Shown: positions 25,597 through 33,432, counted from the first letter of the stretch. The stretch: DNA of 38,775 bases from Actinomycetota bacterium (GCA_016870395.1 VGBT01000022.1:1-38775); one strand, 5' to 3'. Notes: generated by a model from the letters alone, not told the origin. Made by a program: numbers and translations.

Positions 25597-25653
25597 GGCC
25601 GCCGCTCGAGGAGCGCGAGCCTGCTCCGGCGCCGGCGCGCGCCGGGCCGGCGG

Positions 25654-25998
25654 CTACCCGCCCGGGAGGAGGTCGTCGCTCGGCAGCTCGAGCCCGCCGA
25701 GGTCGGGCGGCGGCGCCGGCACCGGCGGTTCGTCGGGCTGGGGTGCCGCTTCACGGGCGGGCTCGGGCCATGACGGCACGGGCAGGGGCGGCGCGGCTTC
25801 GCGGGCGGGCGCGGGCGCCATCCGGTCGTCGTCGGACCAGAGCGCGTCGAGGGCTCGGGGCCAGCCCCCCACCTCGGCCCGGGCGGCCGGGCCACACCAG
25901 AACCAGTCGTCCTCGACCGTTCCCGGCGCCGAAGCCGCCGCGTCGGTGGCCGTCGCCACGCGACGCGTCGATCGGGTCGGGTCGAAGACGAGGCGCAC
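25654..25998 (-). CDS. Hypothetical Pro/Ala-rich protein
   Basis: A 114-residue protein with a GTG start and a TAG stop. The N-terminal third (RLVFDPTRSTRRVATATDAA, then EDDWFWCGPAA and WPRALDALWSDDDR) has an ordinary composition with several Trp, while the rest is a Pro/Ala/Glu-rich tail ending DLGGLELPSDDLLPGG. No family recognised. It is divergent from the SnoaL-like gene. The Trp-containing segment makes me think it is real, but coding potential should be tested. Confidence 0.4.
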   Translation of the reverse strand: MRLVFDPTRSTRRVATATDAAASAPGTVEDDWFWCGPAARAEVGGWPRALDALWSDDDRMAPAPAREAAPPLPVPSWPEPAREAAPQPDEPPVPAPPPDLGGLELPSDDLLPGG

Positions 25999-26080
25999 AC
26001 CTACCTATCGGCACCACGGCGTCAAAAACCTGAGCGCGCCACCGGTGCGCGCCGGCGTCGACGGTGCCACACTGCCCGCC

Positions 26081-26503
26081 ATGACGCCCGACGAGATGCG
26101 CGAGCTCGTGCGCCACCACATCGAGGACGGCTTCAACCGCGGCGACTGGACCGTGTGCGAGCACACCCTCGCCGGCGACTACACGGCCCGCTACGGCGCC
26201 GACGGCCGCGCCAACGTCGGGCGCGACCACTACGTGACGGTGTGCACGTTCCTGCGCCGTTCGTTCCCCGACGTCGCGATCACGATCGAGGACCTCGTCG
26301 TCGAAGGCGACCGCATCGTCAACCGCTACGTGGAGCGCGGCACGCTCACCGGAGCGCCGTTCCTCGGCATCGAGCCCGCGGGCCAGGCCTATGCGAAGCC
26401 CGGCACCACGTTGTACCGGGTCGCCGACCGGCGCCTCGCCGAGAGTTGGGGCGTCGAGGACACGCTCGGCTGGTTCCGCCAGCTCGGCAAGTACGCGGAC
26501 TGA
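26081..26503 (+). CDS. SnoaL-like/ester-cyclase-type protein (NTF2-like fold)
   Basis: A 140-residue NTF2-like protein: MRELVRHHIEDGFNRGDWTVCEHTLAGDYTARYG, then FLRRSFPDVAITIEDLVVEGDRIVNRYVERGTLTGAPFLGIEPAGQAY and the terminal ESWGVEDTLGWFRQLG. This spacing is that of the SnoaL/ester cyclase (predicted aldol condensation) family, with the catalytic-pocket His/Asp pairs common to it. The actual ligand is unknown. It is convergent with the GNAT gene, the two stops being 5 bp apart. Confidence 0.82.
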   Translation: MTPDEMRELVRHHIEDGFNRGDWTVCEHTLAGDYTARYGADGRANVGRDHYVTVCTFLRRSFPDVAITIEDLVVEGDRIVNRYVERGTLTGAPFLGIEPAGQAYAKPGTTLYRVADRRLAESWGVEDTLGWFRQLGKYAD

Positions 26504-26508
26504 CGCGA

Positions 26509-26961
26509 TCAGAGGTCCTTCGCACCCCAGAACGAAGCGCGGCTGGCGGGCCCGCGGAAGTTCTCGATGTCGACGTAACCGGAGTCGCGATACAGCGCCT
26601 CGGCGTGCGGCTGCTTCGCCCCGGTGTCGAGGATCGCGCGCTGGTATCCGGCCCGACGCAGCTCGTCCTCCAGCGCGGCGAGAAGGCGCCGGGCGACACC
26701 TCGGCTGCGGAACCCGGGGACCACGAACATGCGCCGGATCTCCGCGGTGCGCTCGGCGTGGCGCGTGAAGCCGCCACCTGCGATCGAGCGGCCGGCGTGC
26801 CAGGCCACGAGGTAGCAGCCGTCGGGCACCAGCAGCAGCTCCCGCGGGAGCGGGACGGTCGGCCCGTACAGGTCGGTCAGCGCCTCCTCCGCCGCGAGCA
26901 ACAGGCCCGCGGCGGGTTCGACCGTCGGCTCGGATCGTTCGAACACCAGCCCCTCGACCAT
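26509..26961 (-). CDS. GNAT-family N-acetyltransferase
   Basis: A 150-residue acetyltransferase. The acetyl-CoA pyrophosphate loop is RRMFVVPGFRSRGVARRLLAALED (the RxxGxG/A pattern), preceded by the strand IAGGGFTRHAERTAEI. It is followed by ILDTGAKQPHAEALYRDSGYVDIENF, the standard C-terminal motif B region. The acceptor is unknown. No signal peptide. Confidence 0.87.
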   Translation of the reverse strand: MVEGLVFERSEPTVEPAAGLLLAAEEALTDLYGPTVPLPRELLLVPDGCYLVAWHAGRSIAGGGFTRHAERTAEIRRMFVVPGFRSRGVARRLLAALEDELRRAGYQRAILDTGAKQPHAEALYRDSGYVDIENFRGPASRASFWGAKDL

Positions 26962-27047
26962 CGCTGCACGGTACGCGGCGTTCTCGCGACGCGCCCGGCC
27001 ACACTCCCGCGCTCGCGATGATCAGGCGGCAGCGGTACCGTCGCGCG

Positions 27048-27497
27048 GTGGACGAGCAGAGCGTCACCGTCGCCCCAGGTCGCGTGCTCGGCTACCGCGA
27101 GTACGGCGATCCAGCCGGCCGGCCCGTGGTCAGCTGCCACGGCGGCCTCGTCAGCGGCCTCGACGCTGCGCCGCTCGAGGAGGCCGCGCGTGCCGCCGCG
27201 GTGCGGGAGCTCTCCGATCCGGGCCTCGCGCGCGCCACGGCCGCGCCCCTCGCCCACTTGGCCGCGACGGTCGAGGAGTATCGGGCCCGGTCCAGCCCGT
27301 CGGGGTTCGGCCCGGGAGGCGGGAACGCCCCCACGCCGATCTGGCAGGGCTCCGCCGACACCCTGGTTCCGAGCGCCTGGGGTGGCGAGCTGGCCCGCCG
27401 GATCCCCGGCGCCCGCTTCGTGCTGCGCGACGACGAAGGCCACTTCACGGGCTTTCACCACTGAGCCGAGCTCCTGGACGAGTGCACCAGTCCCTGA
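27048..27497 (+). pseudogene. Alpha/beta hydrolase remnant with internal deletions and a TGA
   Basis: The N terminus (VTVAPGRVLGYREYGDPAGRPVVSCHGGLVSGLDAAPLEEAARAA) and C terminus (TPIWQGSADTLVPSAWGGELARRIPGARFVLRDDEGHF) belong to an alpha/beta hydrolase. Only ~70 unrelated-looking residues join them, so the GxSxG nucleophile elbow (roughly 120-150 residues of core) is missing. A TGA at 27462-27464 falls in GFHH/AELLDE, where relatives have HW(A/S)E, again a Trp-to-stop transition. The frame ends at 27497. The start is a GTG at 27048, with a TACCGT -10 box 6 nt upstream (27036-27041). Confidence 0.8.
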
Positions 27498-27527
27498 CGC
27501 CGTCGCATGCCTACCCCGATCGATGCC

Positions 27528-27873
27528 TCACCGGGCGGTGCGGCGCGCCGCGAGCAGTGCGAGCCAGGCGATCGCCACGAGGAACGGGAACAGCAGCCAC
27601 TTCACGGTCGCCCACCTCGTCGCCATGACGGTCTCGGCGCTACCGAGCACGATGATCATGAGCGCGAAGAGCAGGCCGACCGAGCTGCACCAGATCGCGA
27701 GCCGTCCGGTGCTCGTCGGCCCCTTCCAGCACGACATCACCCCGAGCGACAAAGCTCCCAGAGCCGGAGGTCCCGTCGCGGGTCGCCTCGTCCTCGTCGT
27801 AGGGATAACCGCACGCCGGGCACTGGTCCCAGCCGGGCATCCGGGTCTCGCCGCACACGGGGCACTCGTCCAT
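27528..27873 (-). pseudogene. Zinc-ribbon protein with two C-terminal membrane helices, frameshifted
   Basis: An ATG at 27873 opens MDECPVCGETRMPGWDQCPACGYPYDEDE, a four-Cys zinc ribbon (CxxC...CxxC). The in-frame continuation becomes Arg-rich. In another frame, from about 27755 to a TGA at 27528, a typical membrane module appears: GRLAIWCSSVGLLFALMIIVLG and WATVKWLLFPFLVAIAWLALLAARR. Zinc ribbon plus two helices is a common small-protein layout, so I read this as one gene broken by an indel near 27750-27790. Two separate genes are possible but neither half has its own good start. Confidence 0.55.
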
Positions 27874-27997
27874 GGGTCGAGCATGCGACCCGGGTCGGAC
27901 ACCTTGGTGCGGGCACGGAACCGGCGCCGCTCGCCTCGTCATCCCCTGTCCTGACGACGACGCGGCGAGCCCCGGTGCCGGCTCCGTGCCGGTGGTC

Positions 27998-28477
27998 TCA
28001 GGCGGCAAGCACCTCCTCGCGTGCGCGTGCCGGCGCGGGCAGGAGGCGCACGCCGAGTCCGCGGCCCTGCAGTGCCGAGGACAGCGAGCCGGGTCGTGAC
28101 ACGATTACGACGGGCACGCCGAGGTCGCGCACCGCGACCGCCCGGGGCGCGAACGCGTGGTCGCCGCTGCCCACGACGAGCCGGTCGAAGCGCGCCGCGA
28201 CCCACTCCGGGACCGCGTGCGACAGCAGCATCGCGTCGGCCGCGTCGTCGCCGCGCACCGCGTGCGGGTTGCACGGCACCGGCAGATCGAACGCGACCTC
28301 GCGCAACAGCCCCGGGTTGGCCGCGAGCTGCACGAGATCGCCCTCGTGCCACTCCGCGACGGCGAGGAAGCGGGCAAGCGCGTCGAGCGCCTCGGGGCCG
28401 CTCGCCGCCGGGTCGCCCACCAGGTTTTCCAAATCGACCAGGTGAAGGGACCGCGGGGCCAGGCTGATGGTGGTCAT
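27998..28477 (-). CDS. NYN/PIN-like domain protein
   Basis: A 159-residue PIN-like NYN-domain protein. Acidic motifs are HLVDLENLVGDP (~12-23), GDDAADAMLL (~75-84) and VVGSGDHAFAP (~100-110), in the order needed for a metal-dependent ribonuclease site. The end (SSALQGRGLGVRLLPA) resembles LabA/NYN proteins. The start ATG at 28477 has a GAGGTG site. A promoter of the region's shared type lies at 28512-28534. It is divergent from the PafB/PafC-like genes, so the nuclease and the regulators share one control region. Confidence 0.82.
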   Translation of the reverse strand: MTTISLAPRSLHLVDLENLVGDPAASGPEALDALARFLAVAEWHEGDLVQLAANPGLLREVAFDLPVPCNPHAVRGDDAADAMLLSHAVPEWVAARFDRLVVGSGDHAFAPRAVAVRDLGVPVVIVSRPGSLSSALQGRGLGVRLLPAPARAREEVLAA

Positions 28478-28511
28478 GTCGCACCTCGGTGCTCGGGGGA
28501 AGGACGCCACC

Positions 28512-28534
28512 AGTGTGCGACCGGGGTGCGACGA
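28512..28534 (-). promoter_or_regulatory. PafBC-type promoter before the NYN gene
   Basis: On the minus strand TCGTCGCAC (28526-28534), 8 nt beginning CCC, then CACACT (28512-28517). The 9-8-6 layout equals that of the RecA-NDp promoter known from mycobacteria (TTGTCRGTG-N8-TANNNT), with AC replacing TG. Transcription would start about 28 nt before the NYN start codon. Confidence 0.5.
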
Positions 28535-28617
28535 TTACGTCGGTGTCATTCGGCGGGCCACCGCTGCGGAGGGCCTACGATCCTCCGACCGACCAGGCGG
28601 GGGGCGAGGCGGGCAGC

Positions 28618-29529
28618 ATGGCGAGGCGGGAGGCACCGTACGAGCGGATGTTGCGGCTCGCCGCGTACGTCGCGGCCCATTCCGACGGTCGCACCCGCGC
28701 CGACATCGCCCGGGACGTGCCCGGCTACGGCGGGCTCGGCACCGATGCGCTCGAGAAGCAGCTCCAGCGCGACCGCAACGTCCTCGCCAAGCAGCTCGGC
28801 ATCGACATCGAGTGGTCCGACGAGCACCAGCACTACGCGATCCGCCCACCCTACTTCACGGCCAAGGAACGGTCCGCGCTGATCGCCGCGGCCGGCAGCG
28901 TCGACGTGGAGGGCATCGACGAGGACCGGCCCCCCGCCGAGCTCGGCGCGGCGGTCGACCAGGACGCGGCCCGCATCGTGGTGCGCGTCCACGGCCACGT
29001 GGTCGAGCTGCGCGACGCGATAGCGGAGCGACGCAGCGTGCAGCTCCACTACCACGGCCGCGACCGCACCGTGGATCCCTACGCGCTGGGCATGTGGCGC
29101 AACCGCTGGTACCTCGTGGGCCACGAGCACCGTACCGACGGCCTGCGCAAGTACCGCCTGGACCGCATCGAGCCGTCGGACGACGGCGCCGCGATCACAC
29201 CGGTCGGTGCATCGGACGCCTTCGCGATCCCCGACGGCTTCGACGCCGCGCACGAGATGCGCATGGACCCCAACGTGTGGGGGCGCGACCCGGAGCTCAG
29301 GGCCCGAGTCCGGGTGGCGCGCGAACAGCTGCCACCCTTCGTCGCCGAGCTCGGCGGCCGCGTGGTCGGCACCGACGACGACAGCGCGACGGTCGAGCTC
29401 ACGGTGCGCGACTACATGTCGTTCGTGATCAGAGTCCTCGGCTTCGGAACCGGCGCGCGGGTCGTCGCGCCACCCGAGCTCGTCGCGCGGGAGCGCGACT
29501 GGCTGGCGCCGCAGGCCGAGGCGCGCTGA
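28618..29529 (+). CDS. WYL-domain regulator, PafB-like
   Basis: A 303-residue transcription regulator with an N-terminal winged HTH (MLRLAAYVAAHSDGRTRADIARDVPGYGG, then DALEKQLQRDRNVLAKQLGIDIEW). A WYL domain follows (~135-215: AIAERRSVQLHYHGRDRTVDPYALGMWRNRWYLVGHEHRTDGLRKYRLDRI). A WCX-type C-terminal domain ends it. In mycobacteria PafB and PafC together drive a LexA-independent DNA-damage regulon. The downstream gene is the PafC-like partner, overlapping by 1 nt (TGATG). Here the pair is not next to proteasome genes. The ATG at 28618 is chosen because conserved sequence begins there. Confidence 0.85.
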   Translation: MARREAPYERMLRLAAYVAAHSDGRTRADIARDVPGYGGLGTDALEKQLQRDRNVLAKQLGIDIEWSDEHQHYAIRPPYFTAKERSALIAAAGSVDVEGIDEDRPPAELGAAVDQDAARIVVRVHGHVVELRDAIAERRSVQLHYHGRDRTVDPYALGMWRNRWYLVGHEHRTDGLRKYRLDRIEPSDDGAAITPVGASDAFAIPDGFDAAHEMRMDPNVWGRDPELRARVRVAREQLPPFVAELGGRVVGTDDDSATVELTVRDYMSFVIRVLGFGTGARVVAPPELVARERDWLAPQAEAR

Positions 29530-30473
29530 TGCCACCCATCCCGGCCTCGCGTCACTTCGAGATCGTCTCGGCTGCACTCGCACTGGCCGAGGAGCGCACG
29601 GCGATCCCGCTCGCGGAAGTCGCGGATGCCATCGGCGTTTCCGTCGAGCAGCTGCGCGAGCTCCTCGACCCGGTGCTGTACCTCGAGTTTTACGACAGCT
29701 ACGGCGAGCTCATCTCGCACTCGAGCGCGTTCTTCCTCGACGTGGACAACGACGTGCTCCAGGTCGACAGTGGGCACTGGCTGCGCGACTGGGACGCATC
29801 GCCTCCCAGCCGCGACGCGGCGCTGCGCCTGCTCGTCGCCGCCGCGACCTACCAGGCCGAAGCCGACCGTCGCTCCCCAGACCTCGACCGCGCGCTCGCC
29901 AAGCTCCGCCGGCTCGTCGCGATGGAGATGGTGCTGTCGTTCGAAACACCACCCTGCCTCGAGGTCGCCCGCCGGGCATGGCTGGCGGCCCGGTCGCTGC
30001 GGTTCCGATACGTGAAGTGGAAGGACGACCAGGCCACCGAGCGCGAGGTGCTGCCGTGGGACGTGTACGCGCAGTGGGGCCACTGGTACGTGCACGGACC
30101 CGAGGTCGCCGGCGGGCGCCCGAAGCAGTGGCGCGTCGACCGCATGGACGGGGCCGAGCTCGGCGACGTCACCTTCGAGCGCCCCGAGGAGCTCGACCGG
30201 CCCGAGTGGTTCGACCTGACCGAACGGCAACGCCGGGTCACCGTGCGCCTCCCCGAGCCGCTGCTCGCCGCGCTCCCCCAGCCCCACACGGTGCTCTCGC
30301 AGGAACCCGACGGCGACGGCTTCGTACGCGCCGACCTCGAGCTTGCCGGCGACCGCCACCTCGACCACCTGCTCGTCGCGCTCGGACCCGACGGCGAGGT
30401 GCTCGAGCCCGAGGAGTACCGCGAGCGCCGTCGCGCCTGGGCCGAGACGCTGCTCGCCACCCTCGACGCCTGA
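29529..30473 (+). CDS. WYL-domain regulator, PafC-like
   Basis: A 314-residue partner of the PafB-like protein. The N-terminal HTH is divergent (FEIVSAALALAEERTAIPLAEVADAIGVSVEQLRELLDPVLYLEF), as in PafC. The WYL core reads SLRFRYVKWKDDQATEREVLPWDVYAQWGHWYVHGPEVAGG, with WYV replacing WYL, then a C-terminal WCX-like domain. WYL domains sense nucleic-acid ligands; in PafBC single-stranded DNA is thought to be the signal. Its start overlaps the stop of the upstream gene, so the two are co-translated. Confidence 0.82.
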   Translation: MPPIPASRHFEIVSAALALAEERTAIPLAEVADAIGVSVEQLRELLDPVLYLEFYDSYGELISHSSAFFLDVDNDVLQVDSGHWLRDWDASPPSRDAALRLLVAAATYQAEADRRSPDLDRALAKLRRLVAMEMVLSFETPPCLEVARRAWLAARSLRFRYVKWKDDQATEREVLPWDVYAQWGHWYVHGPEVAGGRPKQWRVDRMDGAELGDVTFERPEELDRPEWFDLTERQRRVTVRLPEPLLAALPQPHTVLSQEPDGDGFVRADLELAGDRHLDHLLVALGPDGEVLEPEEYRERRRAWAETLLATLDA

Positions 30474-30501
30474 CGCGGACTCCCCGATTTAACCTGGAGC
30501 T

Positions 30502-30804
30502 TCAGGCGAGCTTGGCGACGGCGAAGACGAGCGCGAACGACGTCATGAGCGTCGGGAAGAGCCAGAGCATCAGGCGCACCTGCACCTCGTGCAGTCGAGC
30601 GTCGATCCGCAAGCCGAGCCGCTCCTCCAGCTGGTCGAGGTCGTGCTTCATGAGCACCGCGTGCGCGTCGAGGTCGTGCTTGGTCGCGACGTCGGCCCAG
30701 CCGACCGGGGGCAGGTGCTGCATCAAGGCGTCGGCCACCTCCGTGCCGAGCTTGTCCTCGAGTCCGAGATACATCGTGTGCCGCGTGCGTTCATCGATCG
30801 CCAT
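30502..30804 (-). CDS. Small coiled-coil protein with C-terminal membrane anchor
   Basis: A 100-residue protein. The soluble part (LGLEDKLGTEVADALMQHLPPVGWADVATKHDLDAHAVLMKHDLDQLEERLGLRIDARLHEVQVRL) has KHDL repeats and heptad character. The C-terminal helix MLWLFPTLMTSFALVFAVAKLA is a membrane segment. This layout resembles small DUF1640/CCDC90-like proteins in bacteria. Role unknown. It has a strong GGAGG site before the ATG at 30804. Confidence 0.72.
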   Translation of the reverse strand: MAIDERTRHTMYLGLEDKLGTEVADALMQHLPPVGWADVATKHDLDAHAVLMKHDLDQLEERLGLRIDARLHEVQVRLMLWLFPTLMTSFALVFAVAKLA

Positions 30805-30905
30805 GGTATGCCTCCGTCGGCGCGCCGGGACCAGTAGTCGTGGGGGGAAGCGCCAGGGGAAGCAGGGCCTCATCGTCGCACCAGCCTGCGCCACCCTCGA
30901 CGCCG

Positions 30906-31460
30906 CTACCGCTCCGGCCTGCTGGCCATCCAGTCGAGCAGCTGCGCGAACGCGTCGGCCTTCGGGATGCCATCCTCGGCGACTGCGTCGAGGTAGTCGA
31001 CGAGCAGGATCTCCCGCTCGCGGTCGAGGCCGAGCGCCACACAGTTGCGGCGCACGATCTCGGGTGCCCATTCCTCGAGCAGCTCGATCAGTGCGAACAG
31101 GCCACGCACGTCGTCGACGAAGCGCTCGACGTCTGCTCGACGCCACTTCCGTGCGGGCTTCGTGCCCACGCCGGCCATCAGCGTGTGCCGCCCGAGCGGG
31201 ACTACGCACCGACCGACGTCGGCGTTGAACGTGGCGGCGCGCTCCTTGCACTCCGCGCAGAACCAGACCGCGAACTTGTGCCCCGAGCTGCGCAGCTCCC
31301 GGCCGCAACAACGGCACGGCTCGGCGGGAAGGGGGAAGTCGAGCCGGGTCTCGGCCTCGCCGGGGATCGGGACCCACTCCCCCAGCACCTCGCCGGTCGT
31401 GGTGTCGACGCGCAGCGCAGAGCCGTCGTGGCCCCAGTACGTGATCGAACGGGCGGTCAT
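30906..31460 (-). CDS. Hypothetical zinc-ribbon protein
   Basis: A 184-residue protein of unknown function. The middle holds a CRCCGREL and FCAECKE pair (~49-72), a plausible treble-clef or zinc-ribbon site; the flanks are otherwise ordinary (SITYWGHDGSALRVDTTTGEVLGEW, then FVDDVRGLFALIELLEEWAPEIVRRNCVALGLDRE). The ATG at 31460 has a GAGGAGG site. A PafBC-type promoter (31565-31587) points at this gene, giving a ~100-nt leader. It may be part of the damage-responsive set of this region. Confidence 0.65.
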   Translation of the reverse strand: MTARSITYWGHDGSALRVDTTTGEVLGEWVPIPGEAETRLDFPLPAEPCRCCGRELRSSGHKFAVWFCAECKERAATFNADVGRCVVPLGRHTLMAGVGTKPARKWRRADVERFVDDVRGLFALIELLEEWAPEIVRRNCVALGLDREREILLVDYLDAVAEDGIPKADAFAQLLDWMASRPER

Positions 31461-31564
31461 CGGTCCTCCTCATCGCACCTGGCGTTGGCACCGTGCCGCA
31501 CGGGCTGGTTGCCGGACCGTCGTCGGGCCAGGTCCCTCGGGTCGCTCTGGATGAGCCAGGTCTC

Positions 31565-31587
31565 ACGATACGACCGGGGTGCGACAC
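31565..31587 (-). promoter_or_regulatory. PafBC-type promoter before the zinc-ribbon gene
   Basis: On the minus strand GTGTCGCAC (31579-31587), 8 nt beginning CCC, then TATCGT (31565-31570). This is the best -10 match of the set. It is also the one with the longest leader to a start codon (31460). Confidence 0.55.
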
Positions 31588-31616
31588 GAACCCGGGAGCG
31601 CGCGGCGTGCGCATCG

Positions 31617-32918
31617 TCATGGGAGGACCTCGGTGCCGTCGGGGCGGAGGACGCGGAGCTCGTGGCCGTCGAGCTTCACGAGCCAGCCGGGTTGGTGGGC
31701 GATGGTGTGGTGGTGGTCGCAGAGGAGCAGGGTGTTGTCGAGGCTGGTGGGTCCGCCCGCGTGCCAGGGCACGACGTGATGCGCGTCGGTCCAGCCGGGG
31801 GGCCGGTCACATCCCGGGTATCTGCATCCTGCGTCTCGGGCCACCAGCGCGCGTCGCAGCGCGGGTGGCACGGTTCTTCGATGTCGCCCGACGTCGAGGG
31901 GCAGCCCGTCGGGGCCGGTCACGACCCGGCTCACGGTGCAGTCGCACAACAACCGTTCGATGTCGTGACGGTGGATCGGGCCGGTGTGCGCGCCGTCCAT
32001 CGCGCCGAGCGTGTTGTTGGTGAGCGTCTGCCAGTCGAGGACGACCGAGACATTCGGGATGGCCCGGTGCCGGCGACCGGTCCCGGACTCGGGATGGTCG
32101 ACGGCCAGGGCCCAGCCGAGCTCCGCGCCGGCGGGGATCTGCCAGGGCGCGTCGGGCCCGGGGCCGTCGCCGACGGTGGTGAGGCAGGGCTGGGTCGCGG
32201 TGCCCGGCCGGCCGGGCCGGCACGTCGCGCCCACGCGCTGCAACGCGATCCCGCAGATGCGAGTGATCGCCCCCGCGCGCCGTGCGGCCGGGCTGCGAGG
32301 ATCGTCAGGGTCGGGTGGGTCGGTGTAGGCGTGGATCGCGGTCGCGACGGTCTCCGCGGCGAGGTCGGTGAGCTCCCCGTCGAGCACGAGCCGACCGTCG
32401 AAGGTGCGCGACACGCACAGCCCGTCATGGGTGCCGGGCGGCGAGCCGTCACCGCGGGCCAGGTTGCGGAAATGGCCGGCCGCCCGCCGCAAGCCGCGCA
32501 GGTCCCGCCGGCGGGCCAGGTCCAACAGGGCCGGTTCGCAGGCGACGAGCTCGGTGTCGTGGCCCTCGATGCGGGCTCCCACGATCGTGCGCGCCGCGCC
32601 CGAGGTGATCTCCCCCGACCGCCACGCCGTACCGGTCTGCTCGAGCAGGTCGCACACCTCACCGGCCTCCACGGCAGCGCGGGCGTCGCCTTCGCGCATC
32701 CCGGCCCGGTGCCGCAACCACGCGGCCGTCGACCCGGCACCGTCCACCGCGCCCACGCCGCGCACGTGCGCGACATGCGCCATCCGCGCGAACGCGGCGT
32801 CGAGGCGGTCCATCTCGCGGCGGAGCGCGAGCAGCTCGTCGGCCAGCACGACGTCGGCAAGCTGAGCCGGGTCGACCCCGACCACCTCGTCCACGCCGTG
32901 ACGCAACACCTCGAGCAC
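31617..32918 (-). CDS. DUF222/HNH endonuclease (13E12-repeat family)
   Basis: A ~433-residue protein with an N-terminal DUF222 domain (LADELLALRREMDRLDAAFARMAHVAHVRG, then STAAWLRHRAGMREGDARAAVEAGEV) and a C-terminal HNH nuclease. The nuclease reads RDAGCRYPGCDRPPGWTDAHHVVPWHAGGPTSLDNTLLLCDHHHTIAH, including the zinc Cys pair, catalytic AHH and DNxxxLCxxHH. These are abundant, often multicopy actinobacterial genes; mycobacterial 13E12 members are DNA-damage-inducible. The GTG at 32918 is favoured by GGGGAG 7 nt upstream; an ATG at 32945 is the alternative. A LexA-type box lies ~100 bp upstream. Confidence 0.9.
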   Translation of the reverse strand: MLEVLRHGVDEVVGVDPAQLADVVLADELLALRREMDRLDAAFARMAHVAHVRGVGAVDGAGSTAAWLRHRAGMREGDARAAVEAGEVCDLLEQTGTAWRSGEITSGAARTIVGARIEGHDTELVACEPALLDLARRRDLRGLRRAAGHFRNLARGDGSPPGTHDGLCVSRTFDGRLVLDGELTDLAAETVATAIHAYTDPPDPDDPRSPAARRAGAITRICGIALQRVGATCRPGRPGTATQPCLTTVGDGPGPDAPWQIPAGAELGWALAVDHPESGTGRRHRAIPNVSVVLDWQTLTNNTLGAMDGAHTGPIHRHDIERLLCDCTVSRVVTGPDGLPLDVGRHRRTVPPALRRALVARDAGCRYPGCDRPPGWTDAHHVVPWHAGGPTSLDNTLLLCDHHHTIAHQPGWLVKLDGHELRVLRPDGTEVLP

Positions 32919-33015
32919 GCGACGACTCCCCATCCAGAAGCACAACCCGATGCGCCGGAACCCAGGACCGGACTCGACGGCGCGCTGATGGGGGAAGAGT
33001 GATTCACACGCTATA

Positions 33016-33029
33016 CGAACACGCGTTCG
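33016..33029. promoter_or_regulatory. LexA (SOS) box upstream of the DUF222/HNH gene
   Basis: CGAACACGCGTTCG matches the actinobacterial SOS box CGAAC-N4-GTTCG with both 5-bp arms perfect. It is ~98 bp before the nuclease GTG (71 bp before the alternative ATG) in otherwise unremarkable intergenic DNA. LexA control of 13E12-family genes is known in mycobacteria. Confidence 0.75.
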
Positions 33030-33136
33030 CTGTCAAGGCCTCGAACCGACCCTCCTGGAGCACGCACGCCCTCGTTCCGGTGGTGACACAGGCCGTCGAG
33101 GAATCTGCGTGAAAAGCCAACAGGGCAGCTCAGGCG

Positions 33137-33231
33137 GCAGGTTTGAAAGCCTGCGCACAATCATCTTGGGACCCTCGGAGGCGAAGGCGGGACAGGGCGG
33201 CGGGTCCCACGAGGCGGCAGTAACGCCGCTG
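33137..33231 (+). other. Cluster of three stem-loops before a 59-aa membrane protein gene
   Basis: Stem 1 is GCAGG/CCTGC (33137-33154) and stem 2 GGGACCC/GGGTCCC (33168-33208). Stem 3 is GCGGC/GCCGC (about 33213-33231). All lie between the SOS box and the ATG at 33253, directly before its AGGAG site. They could form a structured leader or a small RNA. I cannot match them to a known riboswitch or to a tRNA (the TTTGAAAG loop of stem 1 looks T-loop-like but there is no acceptor stem). Confidence 0.35.
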
Positions 33232-33252
33232 CGCGGCCGTGAGAGGAGTCGG

Positions 33253-33432
33253 ATGAGCTGGTTCAACGAGTGGATGTGGGGCGGCGTCGGGTTCTTCATC
33301 CTCGTGCTGCCCTTCGTGATCGTCGTCGCCCTGTTGGCGTGGGCCGTCGACAAGTTCCAGCAGTGGCGCAAGGCGGGGCTCTACGACCCGGACCGACCGC
33401 AGCGGAGCGAGAAGGACATGCGGGGCTTCTAG
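33253..33432 (+). CDS. Small single-pass membrane protein
   Basis: A 59-residue protein: MSWFNEWMWGGVG, a membrane helix FFILVLPFVIVVALLAWAV, then a basic/charged cytoplasmic tail (DKFQQWRKAGLYDPDRPQRSEKDM). The ATG has an AGGAG site 5 nt upstream. No family recognised. Small one-helix proteins often act as regulators or subunits. It follows an unusual structured leader. Confidence 0.65.
   Translation: MSWFNEWMWGGVGFFILVLPFVIVVALLAWAVDKFQQWRKAGLYDPDRPQRSEKDMRGF

Noticed and set aside
31617-32918. Homing or insertion element around the HNH gene
   Set aside because: DUF222/HNH genes can be multicopy, but no terminal inverted or direct repeats or split host gene are seen.
30840-33002. Plus-strand open frame of ~720 codons across the zinc-ribbon and HNH genes
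   Set aside because: Low-complexity antisense frame; both minus-strand genes have family motifs, ribosome sites and regulatory sites.
33137-33154. T-arm of a tRNA or tmRNA (TTTGAAAG loop)
   Set aside because: No acceptor stem, anticodon arm or CCA end in a compatible position.
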